A DNA stretch of 64,000 bases from JBNJGB01 sp051747385 (GTDB taxonomy: Bacteria > Myxococcota_A > UBA9042 > PHBI01 > JACKFB01), in contig JBNJGB010000036.1 in NCBI GenBank assembly GCA_051747385.1, forward strand, positions 1 to 64,000, in the 5' to 3' direction. This document shows positions 48,948-59,399 of the stretch, in pieces (positions within the stretch are counted from its first letter, which is position 1; each line of letters begins with the position of its first letter). A program made the translations under genes and the position numbers. The notes below the pieces were generated by a model. The model saw nothing but the letters and a program-made list of their open reading frames with translations. It was not told the DNA's origin and made no database searches.

Positions 48948-51311
48948 GTGAGCTCCCTTCTCCCCGCCCCCGCCGGCCTGCTGGCCCAGCAGGCCGTCCA
49001 CACCGAGCGCGACCTGGTCCTGCTCGGCGGCTGGGATCCGTGGGTCCAGGTCCTGGTCGGGGTCCTCGCCGTCCTCGTGCTGGGCCTGACCTTCTACAAC
49101 TACCGCCGGCTCTTCCCGATCTGGCGGCGCTTCCTGCTCCTGGGCCTGCGGGCGGCGGTGGTCGTGCTGCTGGTGGCCATGTTCTACCAGCCGGCCCTGC
49201 TGGAGGAGCGCGTGGCCGAGGGCCGCAACCTCGTCGTGGTGCTCGTGGACACCTCCCAGAGCATGAGCCTGCCCCACGGCGACGAGGCCCGCATGGACCT
49301 GGCCCGGGACTTCCTCCGGGAGCGCGGGGACCTGTGGGAGCGGTTGTCCGAGAGCAACGACGTCGTCTTCCACGCGTTCGGCGACGAGGTCCGGGATCTG
49401 CCGGATCCGCGGGACGAGGAGGGCGCCGCGGGCGAGATCCGGGCCACGGACCGCCACACCCGCATCCTGGAGGCCCTGACCCGGGTGCGCACGCGCTATC
49501 GCAACCACGACCTCGGGGCCGTCCTGCTGCTCACGGACGGCATCGACACCACCCCGGACGGGCGACGGGCGCGCCCGGACGCCGCGGCGCAGGCCGTCCT
49601 CCGGGACCTGGACGCCCCCGTGGTGCCGTTCACCCTGCCCGACGACGGGAACCTCCGGGACGTCTCCGTGGCGGAGGTGAGCTACAACAACTTCGCCTTC
49701 GTGATGAACGCCACCTCCCTGGAGGCCGTCGTGAAGGTGCACGGCTACGACAAGGGACAGCTCACGGCCCGCCTGCTCGAGAACGGGCGCGAGGTGTCCC
49801 GGCGGACCGTGGATCTGGAGCCGGGGCGCAGCGAGTACCCCCTGAGCTTCGAGTTCGTGCCGCGCGAGCTGGGCAAGCAGGTCTACGCGGTGACCGTCTC
49901 CCACCTGGACGACGAGGTCTACGGGGCCAACAACGCGCGGCAGGTGATCGTGAAGGTCATCCGGGACAAGATCCGCGTGCTCCAGATCGTCGGCCAGCCG
50001 AGCTGGGACGAGCGCTTCCTCCGGAACCACCTGAAGGAGGACCCGAACGTCGATCTCATCAGCTTCTTCATCCTCATCAACCGGAACAGCTACCGCCCGG
50101 TGGGGCCCGGGGAGACGTCGCTCATCCCCTTCCCGGCCGAGGAGCTGTTCGAGGAGGAGCTGGGCGGGTTCGACCTGGCCATCTTCCAGAACTTCGACTA
50201 CGGGCCGTTCCAGACGCGCAAGTACCTGCCCCGGGTGGCGCAGTACGTCCGGGACGGCGGCGCCTTCCTCATGGTGGGCGGGCCCAAGTCGTTCGCCTCG
50301 GGCGGCTACTACGGCACGGAGATCACGGACGTCCTCCCGGTGGACATCCCCCCGGGCTTCGGGAACGACCGCCTCCTGGACACGGAGGAGTTCGGGGCGG
50401 AGCTCACGGAGGCCGGCGAGCACCACCCCATCACCCGCCTGGCCATGGACCCGGCGGTGAACGAGAAGGTGTGGGAGGGCATGGAGCCGCTCCAGGGCGT
50501 CAACCTGGTGAGCCGGGCGAAGCCGAGCTCCGTCGTCCTGCTGGAGCACCCGAGCGTGGAGGATCAGACCGGGGCGCCGCTCCCCGTCGCCGCCGTCCGC
50601 GAGGCGGGTGACGGCCGCGCCATGTCCTTCCTGACGGACAGCACGTGGCACTGGAGCTTCATCGCGGGCAACAAGGGCAAGGACACGCGGCACTACGACA
50701 CGTTCTGGACCAACGCCATCCGTTGGCTCATCAAGGATCCCGAGATGGACCTCGTGCGGGTGCGGGTGCTGCAGGAGCGAGTCTCCGTGGGCGACGAGGC
50801 CGACGCCAAGGTCCACGTCTATCGCCCCGACTACCGCCCGGCGACGGACCAGCCGGTGGAGGTGGTCGTCCGGCGGCGCGACGCCGGCACGGGCGCGGGC
50901 GAGGGCGAGGTGATCCTGAGCCTGCCCGACGCGAAGACGGACGCCGCAGGGGTCCTGGACGTGTCCATCCCGTTCGAGGAGGCGGGGATCTACGAGGTCA
51001 TCGCGCGGTCGGACGTGGTCTCCGGGCGGACGGCGGAGGGAATCGACCTCTTCGTGGGCACGGACGTGAACCCGGAGTTCGAGACGGTCATCGGCGACGG
51101 GCGCCTCCTGGATCAGGTCGCGGCGGCCACCGGCGGCCGGGTGCAGTCGCTCACCACGGACGAGCCCGAGGTGGACCCCCACCCGCCGCGGGTCAGCCGG
51201 GTGCTGGACCGGCAGCACGACGAGCTGTGGAACGCCCCGTGGGTCCTCGCGGCCGTGGCCCTGCTGTTCGGCCTGGAGTGGTGGCTGCGCCGGCGCTACG
51301 GGTACTTGTAG
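48948..51311 (+). CDS. Membrane VWA / glutamine-amidotransferase-like protein
   Basis: A 787-residue protein starting at GTG 48948. Two helices near the N terminus (VLVGVLAVLVLGLTFYNYRR and LLLGLRAAVVVLLVAMFYQPALL), a VWA domain with the MIDAS-like DTSQSMS and later TDGIDT, beta-rich middle domains (VSVAEVSYNNFAFVMNATSLEAVVKV), a glutamine-amidotransferase-like fold without a catalytic Cys (FDLAIFQNFDYG, YVRDGGAFLMVGG), and a C-terminal helix (APWVLAAVALLFGLEWWLRRR). It pairs with the DUF4159 gene as in MoxR-linked operons of many bacteria, where the role may be protein or envelope quality control. Confidence 0.85.
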   Translation: MSSLLPAPAGLLAQQAVHTERDLVLLGGWDPWVQVLVGVLAVLVLGLTFYNYRRLFPIWRRFLLLGLRAAVVVLLVAMFYQPALLEERVAEGRNLVVVLVDTSQSMSLPHGDEARMDLARDFLRERGDLWERLSESNDVVFHAFGDEVRDLPDPRDEEGAAGEIRATDRHTRILEALTRVRTRYRNHDLGAVLLLTDGIDTTPDGRRARPDAAAQAVLRDLDAPVVPFTLPDDGNLRDVSVAEVSYNNFAFVMNATSLEAVVKVHGYDKGQLTARLLENGREVSRRTVDLEPGRSEYPLSFEFVPRELGKQVYAVTVSHLDDEVYGANNARQVIVKVIRDKIRVLQIVGQPSWDERFLRNHLKEDPNVDLISFFILINRNSYRPVGPGETSLIPFPAEELFEEELGGFDLAIFQNFDYGPFQTRKYLPRVAQYVRDGGAFLMVGGPKSFASGGYYGTEITDVLPVDIPPGFGNDRLLDTEEFGAELTEAGEHHPITRLAMDPAVNEKVWEGMEPLQGVNLVSRAKPSSVVLLEHPSVEDQTGAPLPVAAVREAGDGRAMSFLTDSTWHWSFIAGNKGKDTRHYDTFWTNAIRWLIKDPEMDLVRVRVLQERVSVGDEADAKVHVYRPDYRPATDQPVEVVVRRRDAGTGAGEGEVILSLPDAKTDAAGVLDVSIPFEEAGIYEVIARSDVVSGRTAEGIDLFVGTDVNPEFETVIGDGRLLDQVAAATGGRVQSLTTDEPEVDPHPPRVSRVLDRQHDELWNAPWVLAAVALLFGLEWWLRRRYGYL

Positions 51312-51328
51312 GCAGCGCCCGCGTCCTT

Positions 51329-53233
<1,905 letters not shown>

Positions 53234-53285
53234 TCGACGGGACCGGTGGAGACGGCCTGCAGGGAACGGCCAGCGAACGCCACAG

Positions 53286-53668
53286 CCCCGCTGCGCGCGC
53301 GAGTGGCCCACACACCGCCCCGCTGCGCGCGGGTGGCCCACCCCCACCCACCCACCTCATGACGCGCTGGGGGCGATTCGTTGCGCGCGAATTCGGGGCC
53401 CTCCGCAACCGGGATGGCAGGTCCCGTCATCGTCGGCGGCCCCGGCGGCGGCGAAAAAAATGAGAACTGAGTAGGCTTGACCCCACCTCCCCGGCCCCGC
53501 TGCGCGCGCGGGTGGCCCACCCCCACCCACCCGCCTGGTGACGCGCTGGGGGCGATTCGTTGCGCGCGAATTCGGGGCCCTCCGTAACCGGGATGGCTGG
53601 TCCCGTCATCGTCGGCGGCCCCGGCGGCGGCGAAAAAAATGAGAAGTGAGTAGGCTTGACCCCACCTC
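53286..53668. repeat. Tandem 179-bp repeat (family B) with conserved terminal motif
   Basis: The 460 bp after uvrC contain no gene. Two near-identical units have a period of 179 bases: GACGCGCTGGGGGCG at 53361 and 53540, and GTAGGCTTGACCCCACCT at 53471 and 53650. A partial third unit (CCCGCTGCGCGCGCGAGTGG) sits at 53286. Each unit includes TTGCGCGCGAATTCGGGGCC, a GGCGGCCCCGGCGGCGG block and GAAAAAAATGAGAA(C/G)TGAGTAGGCTTGACCCC. The last motif recurs at the end of coaE. It resembles the edges of REP-like intergenic elements, but no transposase is nearby. Confidence 0.9.
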
Positions 53669-53694
53669 CCCACCTCTCCCGCTTCCGTGGCTCC

Positions 53695-54492
53695 TCACAG
53701 GAGGTGGCGGTCGAACCAGCGGCGGGACATGGCCCGGATGAAGGGCACGAACGCGGCCGCCGAATAGTGACCCGTGGGCAGCACGACCCGCCGGGGGCGG
53801 CCGATGGCCTCCCAGAGGCGGCGGCTGTTGGGCCAGAAGATCACGCGGTCGAAGCGAGCCGCCACGAACAACGTCGTGCTCGGGTCCATGCCGGCGGCGT
53901 CGTGGTGCGGGTCCAGGTCGCCCATCACCCGCTGCAGGTGGGTGCGCAGGGCCGGCACGGACAGACCGAGGCGCCGGGACACCTCGTCCCGCCAGGCCCG
54001 GACCTCCGCGTCCCGGGTCCGCGTGAGGACCTCCGCCATCCCCGTGCCGCCGATGCAGAGGACGGAGGCCCCGATCCGGTCGTCGACGCCCGCGACGGCG
54101 CTCCCGATCCCGGCGCCCATGCTGACGCCGAACAGGCCGAGGCGCTCGGGGCCGTCCGGCTGATCCAGCCACCAGCCCATGGCCCGGCGCACGTCGCGGC
54201 GGGACTGCACCACCAGGCGCGCCAGGTCCCGCAGGGGCCGTGCGGCGTCGAGCCACTCGGCCCGCCGCTCGAACCGGAGCACGCGAAAGCCCGCCTTGGC
54301 GTACCCCTCGGCGAAGTGCGTGGAGACCTCGTAGTCTCCGCCCTGGATGGGCAGCACGACGAGCCCGACCCGGGATCGCCGGCCCTCGCGCCGAGGGCGA
54401 TACCGGTGCGCGACGACGCCCTCGTCGGATGGGAAGAGGCACCCGGGCTCGTCCGGGAGGCGCACCCGCTCCGCGGTCCACGCCTCGCTCAC
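53695..54492 (-). CDS. Alpha/beta hydrolase
   Basis: A 265-residue alpha/beta hydrolase-fold protein. Seen: an early loop (VGLVVLPIQGGDYEVSTHFAEGYAKAGF), the helix-elbow nucleophile LGLFGVSMGAGIG (Ser in G-x-S-x-G), a candidate acid in FVAARFDRVIFWPNS and a His in LPTGHYSAAAF. The IQGGD segment takes the place of the usual HGxxG oxyanion sequence. Its stop lies just after the tandem repeat. The ATG 54492 overlaps the broken cupin gene's stop (ATGA). Confidence 0.8.
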   Translation of the reverse strand: MSEAWTAERVRLPDEPGCLFPSDEGVVAHRYRPRREGRRSRVGLVVLPIQGGDYEVSTHFAEGYAKAGFRVLRFERRAEWLDAARPLRDLARLVVQSRRDVRRAMGWWLDQPDGPERLGLFGVSMGAGIGSAVAGVDDRIGASVLCIGGTGMAEVLTRTRDAEVRAWRDEVSRRLGLSVPALRTHLQRVMGDLDPHHDAAGMDPSTTLFVAARFDRVIFWPNSRRLWEAIGRPRRVVLPTGHYSAAAFVPFIRAMSRRWFDRHLL

Positions 54493-55048
54493 GCCTCGTC
54501 CTCACGTTCGTCCTCGCGGTTCACGTCGTCGGGTGAGAACGCGGGGAGCCACACGGCCAGGTGCTCGGCCCCCTCGGCGCCCGTCGAATACCGGACGCGC
54601 TCCCCCGCCGCGGCGAGCACGGCACGGCCGGCGGAGACGTCCACGACGCCTCCGTCCTGCCCGACGCGCAGCAGGCCGCGGAGGACCACCGTGTACTCGT
54701 CGAAGTCCGGCGTCTGCCAGGGCCCAAATCCGCTGACCGGGCCGAGCACCGAGCGCGCCGAGGCGGGTCCAGGTGCAAGGAAACGTTGGCGATTCGCGCG
54801 GAGGGGTAGCACAGCTACCTCGAGCACGAATCGGTGACGGCGACGCCGCAGATGGGCCCGAATCGGTGGGCGAATGCCGGAACGGGCAGCGGATTTGGGC
54901 AGAGCTCGGACCACTCGCCGGGGGCCTTCATGTGGGCCACGCTGACGCGGGTCTCCGCGTTGTTCACGCGCCCGACGTACTCGTCGATGGTCTTTTCGCC
55001 CGCCCCCGCGGCCGTGACTCGCGTGGGTCCCTCGATGAGCTGTGGCAT
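54489..55048 (-). pseudogene. Cupin-domain gene interrupted by a 179-bp insertion
   Basis: From ATG 55048 (AAGGAGG upstream) the first 48 codons read MPQLIEGPTRVTAAGAG and then KTIDEYVGRVNNAETRVSVAH followed by MKAPGEWSE, the N-terminal part of a small cupin family. After EWSE the frame enters foreign sequence and stops. The second half resumes in another frame at WQTPDFDEYTVVLRGLLRV, the conserved cupin core, and continues to VWLPAFSPDDV and the stop at 54489. Joining EWSE directly to (P)WQTPDFDEY recreates the normal cupin sequence. The insert is the element at 54722-54900. The downstream hydrolase gene overlaps its stop, so it was once coupled. Confidence 0.75.
54722..54900. mobile_element. 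179-bp MITE-like element with 14-bp perfect terminal inverted repeats
   Basis: GCCCAAATCCGCTG at 54722-54735 and CAGCGGATTTGGGC at 54887-54900 are exact inverted repeats bounding 179 bases inserted in the cupin gene. No transposase fits in it, so it would be non-autonomous and mobilised in trans. The internal sequence has ACCGATTCG twice as a direct repeat. A target-site duplication is not clear. Its length of 179 coincides with the tandem repeat unit at 53286, but the sequences differ. Confidence 0.7.
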
Positions 55049-55108
55049 CGTGCCTCCTTCCGTCGCCGCGGGAGTGTAGCGATCATCCCGGGCTGGTAGA
55101 AGGTGCCC

Positions 55109-55339
55109 ATGCACATGGTCCGCGTCTACAGCAACCTCCACCCGATCCACGCGTACCTGGTCCGCTCCGCCCTCCGGGAGGCGGGCGTCCACGCGGAGGT
55201 GCGCGGCGAGCACCTCGCCGGCCTGGGCGGCCCGCCGACCTTCGCGGAGGTGTGGGTACCCGTCGGACAGCAGGCCGCCGCCATCCGCGTGCTGGGGGCC
55301 CTGGAGGAGGATCTCGCCGACGACGCCGACGACGGGTGA
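55109..55339 (+). CDS. Small DUF2007-type putative signal transducing protein
   Basis: A 76-residue protein: MVRVYSNLHPIHAYLVRSALREAGVHAEVRGEHLAG split across a short turn, then FAEVWVPVGQQAAAIRVLGALEED. This is the DUF2007 pattern, in which a strand-helix-strand unit senses or binds a PII-like ligand of unknown identity. ATG 55109 is chosen with AAGG five bases upstream; ATG 55115 and GTG 55103 are alternatives. The stop directly abuts the stop of the convergent histidine kinase gene. Confidence 0.75.
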   Translation: MHMVRVYSNLHPIHAYLVRSALREAGVHAEVRGEHLAGLGGPPTFAEVWVPVGQQAAAIRVLGALEEDLADDADDG

Positions 55340-57997
55340 CTACCGCCGCACCTGCGCGTCGCCGGTGTCTCGTCCCAAGACCTCGCGCACGACGCGCAGG
55401 AGGCGCTCGGCCCGGAACGGCTTCTGGATGAACCCGTCGGGCCGCTCCTCCTGAAAGGTCGCCATGACCTCCTGCCGGCTGTAGCCGCTGCTGACGACGA
55501 CCGGGACGTCGGGCCGGATCCCGCGGAGCATCCGCAGCACCTCGACGCCGTCCCGCTTGGGCATGGTGAGGTCGAGCAGCACCACGTCCACCGCGTCCGC
55601 CCGCTCCCGGAAGCGCTCGACGGCCTCGTCGCCGTCCGCGGCGGTGACGACCTCGAGGCCCGCCCCGGTCAGCACCGCCTCGGCGAGGGTCCGCACCAGG
55701 TCCTCGTCGTCCGCCACGAGGACCGTGCCCTCGAGGTCCCCCTCCACCTCGGGCTCGGCGGCCTCCTCCTCGCCGGGCACCTCGCGCTCGATGCCCGGCA
55801 GCAGCACCCGCACCGCCGTCCCCTCTCCGGGCGCGCTCTCCACGTCCAGCGTCCCGCCGTGCCCCCGCACGATCCCGAGGATGGCGGCCAGCCCCAGCCC
55901 GTGCCCCTCCTCCTTGGTGGTGTAGAACGGATCGAACATGCGGCGCCGGGTCTCCTCGTCCATGCCCTCGCCGGTGTCGCATACCTCCAGCAGGGCGTAT
56001 CGCCCCTCTTCGAGCTCACCCCCCAACTGGGTGGCGTCGAGGCTCTCCCGGTCGGCGTCCACGGCTCTCGTGCGGATGGTGATCCGGCCGCCCCCCTCGC
56101 CGATGGCGTCGCCCGCGTTGGTGATGAGGTTCATCACGAGCTGTCGGAGCTGCGTCGGATCCGCCTCCACGAGCGGGGTCTCGGGCGCGAAGTCGAACCG
56201 CAGGACGATCTTCTTGGGCAGCGAGGCCTCCAGGAGCTCGGACATCTCCTCGACCAGGTCCGGCAGGCGCAGGGGCTCCATCACGAGCCGCCCCCGCCCC
56301 GAGTAGGCCAGCATCTGCCGCGTCAGCTCCGACGCCCGCTGGGCCGCCACCTCGATCTGGGCCAGGCGGCTCCGCCAGGGCGCGTCCTCGGGGATCTCGT
56401 CGAGCAGCAGGCTCGCGTTGCCCAGGATGCCCACGAGGAGGTTGTTGAAGTCATGCGCCACGCCGCCCGCCAGGAGCCCCAGGCTCTCCAGCTTCTGGGA
56501 GCGCTGGAGCCGCGCCTCGAGGCGGGCCGCCTGCAGCCGCCTCCGCTCGGTCACGTCCAGGGCCACGGCCACCACCTGCTGCGCGCCGGCCTCCTGCACG
56601 CGCTCGACGCGGACCTCCCACACGTGACCGTCGACCTCGTACTCGTAGTTCGCCGGCTCGCCCGCCAGGGCCTGGCGGTGGCTGCCCACGACCTCCTCGG
56701 GATCTCCGGGCAGGGACTCGACCGAGGACCCCACGAGGTCTTCCGCGTCCGCCCCGCAGGCCGCCACCAGGCGCGCGCCCGCCGCCGAGCGGATGCGGAG
56801 GTCGCTCTCCGCGGTCCAGATCGCCCCTGGGACGTGCTCGAGGAGGATAGCCAGCCGGGTCTCGCTCGCCCGGAGCGCGGCCTCCGCTCGCGAGCGCTCC
56901 CGGACCTCCCGGGCCAGGCGGCGGTTGGCCTCCTGGAGCTGAGCCGTCCGATCCCGCACCAGCCTGCGCACCGTCTCGGTCCGCCCCACCACGAGCTGGA
57001 CGTAGGCCGACAGGAGGATGGTGAGCAGCACACCCACGATGAAGACCACGACGTAGGTGGTCCCGCCGGCCTCCTCCATGGACTCCGGGAGGGTCATCCG
57101 GATCCCCCACGTGCGGCCACCCACCTCGACATCCTGCTCGTACAGCGCGGGCTTCGCCAGGAGGGCCGTGGCCTCCTCCTTCTCCGGGTAGAGCAGGACC
57201 GGCTCGCCGTCCTCCACATCGTGGATCGTCATGCGGAGCCACACCTCGGAGCCGGCTCGCGTCGCCCCGACGACGTCCTCGACGCGCAGCACCCCCACCG
57301 CGAACCCCTCGAGAGCGCGCCGGCGCTGCTCCCGGGTGACGAGGGCGACCCGGGGCTCGTAGACCGGCGCCACGACGAGCACGCCGTGGGTCGGCTCGGG
57401 GTCCTGGACGAGCCGGACCGACTCCGAGGCGACGATACGGCCCGTGTCACGCGCCTCCTCCAGCGCCGCACGGCGGGCCGGGTCGGACGCCAGGTCCAGC
57501 CCCAGCGCGCGCCGGTTGGCCAAGCTGGGGACCGCATAGAGCACGGGATGATAGACGTCCCGCACACCCGCCGGTTGCACCTCTCCCTCGTCCAGCTCGG
57601 TGATCCGGAACGCGGGCCAGCCGTCGCGGCGGGCCTCCTCCACCAGCCGGGTGCGCTGGTCGCCGGCGACGCGGGGCACCCACTCGAGGGCGGCCAGAGC
57701 GGCGTGGTGATCCAGCACCGGCAGGGAGAAGCGGTGCATCTCCTCGCGGGTGACCACCCGAGAGGCCTCGAACAGGCCCTGCAGGCCGCGCACCGCCTCC
57801 ACGTTCCGCCCGATCTCCAGCTCCAACGTGTGGACGCGCTGGGCGGCCTGCACCTGCCGCTCCGCCCGCTGACGGCCGGCCAGCATGTCCCGAACCACGG
57901 AGGCGATCCAGAGGGACGCAGCGATGCCCAGGACGAGGATGACCAGACCGGACATCCAACGGCGGGACGCCGGGGCTGTGGGGGGCAGAGTCGACAT
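55340..57997 (-). CDS. Hybrid sensor histidine kinase: CHASE-PAS-HisKA-HATPase-REC
   Basis: An 885-residue protein. Helix 1 (LVILVLGIAASLWIASVV), a periplasmic CHASE domain (about 45-290; LEWVPRV, then PVLYAVPS, GLDLASDPARRAALEEARDTG), helix 2 (YVVVFIVGVLLTILLSAYVQL), a PAS domain (380-480), a HisKA domain with H515 in GGVAHDFNNLLVGILGN, a HATPase with the N box (MNLITNAGDAI), G boxes (DTGEGM, GLGLA) and a C-terminal receiver (VADDEDLV, phosphoacceptor D809 in LLDLTMP, KPF). CHASE domains detect small extracellular ligands such as cytokinin-like or peptide signals. No obvious output response regulator is adjacent. Confidence 0.95.
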   Translation of the reverse strand: MSTLPPTAPASRRWMSGLVILVLGIAASLWIASVVRDMLAGRQRAERQVQAAQRVHTLELEIGRNVEAVRGLQGLFEASRVVTREEMHRFSLPVLDHHAALAALEWVPRVAGDQRTRLVEEARRDGWPAFRITELDEGEVQPAGVRDVYHPVLYAVPSLANRRALGLDLASDPARRAALEEARDTGRIVASESVRLVQDPEPTHGVLVVAPVYEPRVALVTREQRRRALEGFAVGVLRVEDVVGATRAGSEVWLRMTIHDVEDGEPVLLYPEKEEATALLAKPALYEQDVEVGGRTWGIRMTLPESMEEAGGTTYVVVFIVGVLLTILLSAYVQLVVGRTETVRRLVRDRTAQLQEANRRLAREVRERSRAEAALRASETRLAILLEHVPGAIWTAESDLRIRSAAGARLVAACGADAEDLVGSSVESLPGDPEEVVGSHRQALAGEPANYEYEVDGHVWEVRVERVQEAGAQQVVAVALDVTERRRLQAARLEARLQRSQKLESLGLLAGGVAHDFNNLLVGILGNASLLLDEIPEDAPWRSRLAQIEVAAQRASELTRQMLAYSGRGRLVMEPLRLPDLVEEMSELLEASLPKKIVLRFDFAPETPLVEADPTQLRQLVMNLITNAGDAIGEGGGRITIRTRAVDADRESLDATQLGGELEEGRYALLEVCDTGEGMDEETRRRMFDPFYTTKEEGHGLGLAAILGIVRGHGGTLDVESAPGEGTAVRVLLPGIEREVPGEEEAAEPEVEGDLEGTVLVADDEDLVRTLAEAVLTGAGLEVVTAADGDEAVERFRERADAVDVVLLDLTMPKRDGVEVLRMLRGIRPDVPVVVSSGYSRQEVMATFQEERPDGFIQKPFRAERLLRVVREVLGRDTGDAQVRR

Positions 57998-58073
57998 GAT
58001 CGGGCGTGGCCGGAGAGCCGACCGGATCCGAGTATAGCCCCGGGACGTCCCCGCCGTATACGGGTGCCCCGCA

Positions 58074-58634
58074 TCAGTCGTCGGCGGGAGCCTCCCAGCG
58101 GAACTCCCGCAGGCCCTCGTCGAGCGGGGTGTCGAAGATGTGGTTCGTGTAGTTGCTCAGCGTCTTCTGGGCGACGCCGACCAGGACCTCCAGGGCGTGG
58201 CTCCTCTCGAAGCCCGCCTCCAGGAAGCGGTCGAGATCCCCGTCGGACAGCCACCCCCGCCTGGCGACGACGGTGCCGGCGAACCGCCGGAGAGCCTCCA
58301 GCCGATCCGTGGGCATGGGCTGCCCCGCGCGAATGGCCTTCAGGTCCTCGTCACCGCCGCCGGAGCCCTTGAAGCCCCAGCTGTGGGCCGCCATGCAGTA
58401 GTCGCAGCGGTTCTCGAACGCGGCGGCGAGGAGCACGGTCTGCTGCTCCACGGGGGACAGGCTGCTCTCCGAGAACGCCTCGGACAGGGCGGCGTAGGCC
58501 TTCGCGGCGGCGGGGGCCTCCGCCATCAGCCCGATGACATTGGGCACGAACCCGAGCTGCTGGGCCACGGCCTCCAGGACCGGGCGCGCCTGCTCCGGCG
58601 CGGTCTCGACGTCGTGGATCTTCGGCTCGCTCAT
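58074..58634 (-). CDS. AhpD-like carboxymuconolactone decarboxylase family protein
   Basis: A 186-residue protein with ENRCDYCMAAHSW, the CxxC plus His motif of the AhpD/CMD family, in a helical fold (FVPNVIGLMAEAPAAAKAYAALSEAF). Such proteins act as alkylhydroperoxidases or peroxide-defence enzymes, or in aromatic catabolism. It is divergently arranged as a unit with the TetR gene downstream on the coordinate axis; a TetR-type operator copy lies immediately upstream of its ATG (58654-58667), so it is a likely target of that regulator. AGAGGAGAATTCC precedes the ATG at 58634. Confidence 0.9.
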   Translation of the reverse strand: MSEPKIHDVETAPEQARPVLEAVAQQLGFVPNVIGLMAEAPAAAKAYAALSEAFSESSLSPVEQQTVLLAAAFENRCDYCMAAHSWGFKGSGGGDEDLKAIRAGQPMPTDRLEALRRFAGTVVARRGWLSDGDLDRFLEAGFERSHALEVLVGVAQKTLSNYTNHIFDTPLDEGLREFRWEAPADD

Positions 58635-58653
58635 GGAATTCTCCTCTCCTTTT

Positions 58654-58667
58654 GGAACGATTGGTCC
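58654..58667. promoter_or_regulatory. TetR-type operator copy 1, upstream of the AhpD-like gene
   Basis: GGAACGATTGGTCC (58654-58667) is a near-palindrome and matches the copy upstream of the TetR gene except for one base. It is 20 bases before the start codon of the AhpD-like gene, overlapping the likely ribosome-entry or promoter zone. The two sites share the extension CAGAA beyond the palindrome. Confidence 0.75.
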
Positions 58668-58727
58668 AGAATTGGCACGGGAAGGGGGTGACGACGGCGC
58701 GCGCCGCCACCCGGATGCGGCTCCGGC

Positions 58728-59324
58728 TCAGTCGGCCGGAGGCCGCAGGACGGACAGGGTGACGTCGACCACCTGGCGGAGCGCCTCGGGGGAGGCACCC
58801 GACCGGGCCATCACGCCGAGGCCGTGCAGCGCCGCGGTCAGGTAGCGGGCCACCGCGCGGGGATCGAGGTCCGCGTCGACGTCGCCGACACGGGTGGCCC
58901 GGACGAGGGCGTCGTGGATGGCCTCCTCGCAACCCGCCAGGTGCCGCCGCACGACCGAGGTGGCCTCCTCGTCGACCAGCCCGAGCTCGAGGGCCGTGTT
59001 GGCCATCATGCAGGCGCCGATCTCCGGCCGACCCACGATGTGCTCCATGACGAACTCGAAGTGGGCGCGGATCGCCTCCACGCCGGCGTCGGGGCCGTAC
59101 AGGGCCTCGATGCGCGCCGCGGTGTCCCTACGATAGCGATCCACGGCCCGCAGGAAGAGCGCCCGCTTGCCCCCGAAGGTGTCGTAGAGGCTCTGGCGGC
59201 CGAGGCCCATCGCGCCGAGCAGGTCGCGCATGCTGGTGGCCTCGTAGCCGCGGCGCCAGAACACGTCCACGGCACGGCTCAACGCCTCGTCCTCGTCGAA
59301 TTCCCTGGGTCGGGGCACGGTCAT
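58728..59324 (-). CDS. TetR/AcrR family transcriptional regulator
   Basis: A 198-residue regulator from ATG 59324 with an N-terminal helix-turn-helix (DEDEALSRAVDVFWRRGYEATSMRDLLGAMGLGRQSLYDTFGGKRALF) and a C-terminal ligand-binding region typical of the TetR fold (GACMMANTALELGL, ARYLTAALHGLGVMARSG). It sits upstream of the AhpD-like gene on the same strand, and both promoters carry the same operator, so it most likely represses itself and that gene. The class often senses electrophiles or reactive compounds (NemR-like). Confidence 0.92.
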   Translation of the reverse strand: MTVPRPREFDEDEALSRAVDVFWRRGYEATSMRDLLGAMGLGRQSLYDTFGGKRALFLRAVDRYRRDTAARIEALYGPDAGVEAIRAHFEFVMEHIVGRPEIGACMMANTALELGLVDEEATSVVRRHLAGCEEAIHDALVRATRVGDVDADLDPRAVARYLTAALHGLGVMARSGASPEALRQVVDVTLSVLRPPAD

Positions 59325-59359
59325 CTCCTCCGATCGACACCTGCACCCTCGCACATTAC

Positions 59360-59373
59360 GGAACGATCGGTCC
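59360..59373. promoter_or_regulatory. TetR-type operator copy 2, upstream of the tetR gene
   Basis: GGAACGATCGGTCC, with a central CGATCG and symmetric GGA/TCC ends (12 of 14 bases palindromic), 36 bases before the tetR start codon. Same sequence as the site at 58654 except for one base. Confidence 0.8.
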
Positions 59374-59399
59374 AGAACAGGGTATGCGACCCGACGACG

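Noticed and set aside
53286..53668. Tandem repeats that might be mistaken for a CRISPR array
   Set aside because: Units are 179 bases with no short repeat/spacer alternation and no cas genes.
54722..54900. The cupin insert as a relative of the 179-bp tandem repeat
   Set aside because: Lengths agree (179) but the sequences share no recognisable similarity; the match is coincidental.
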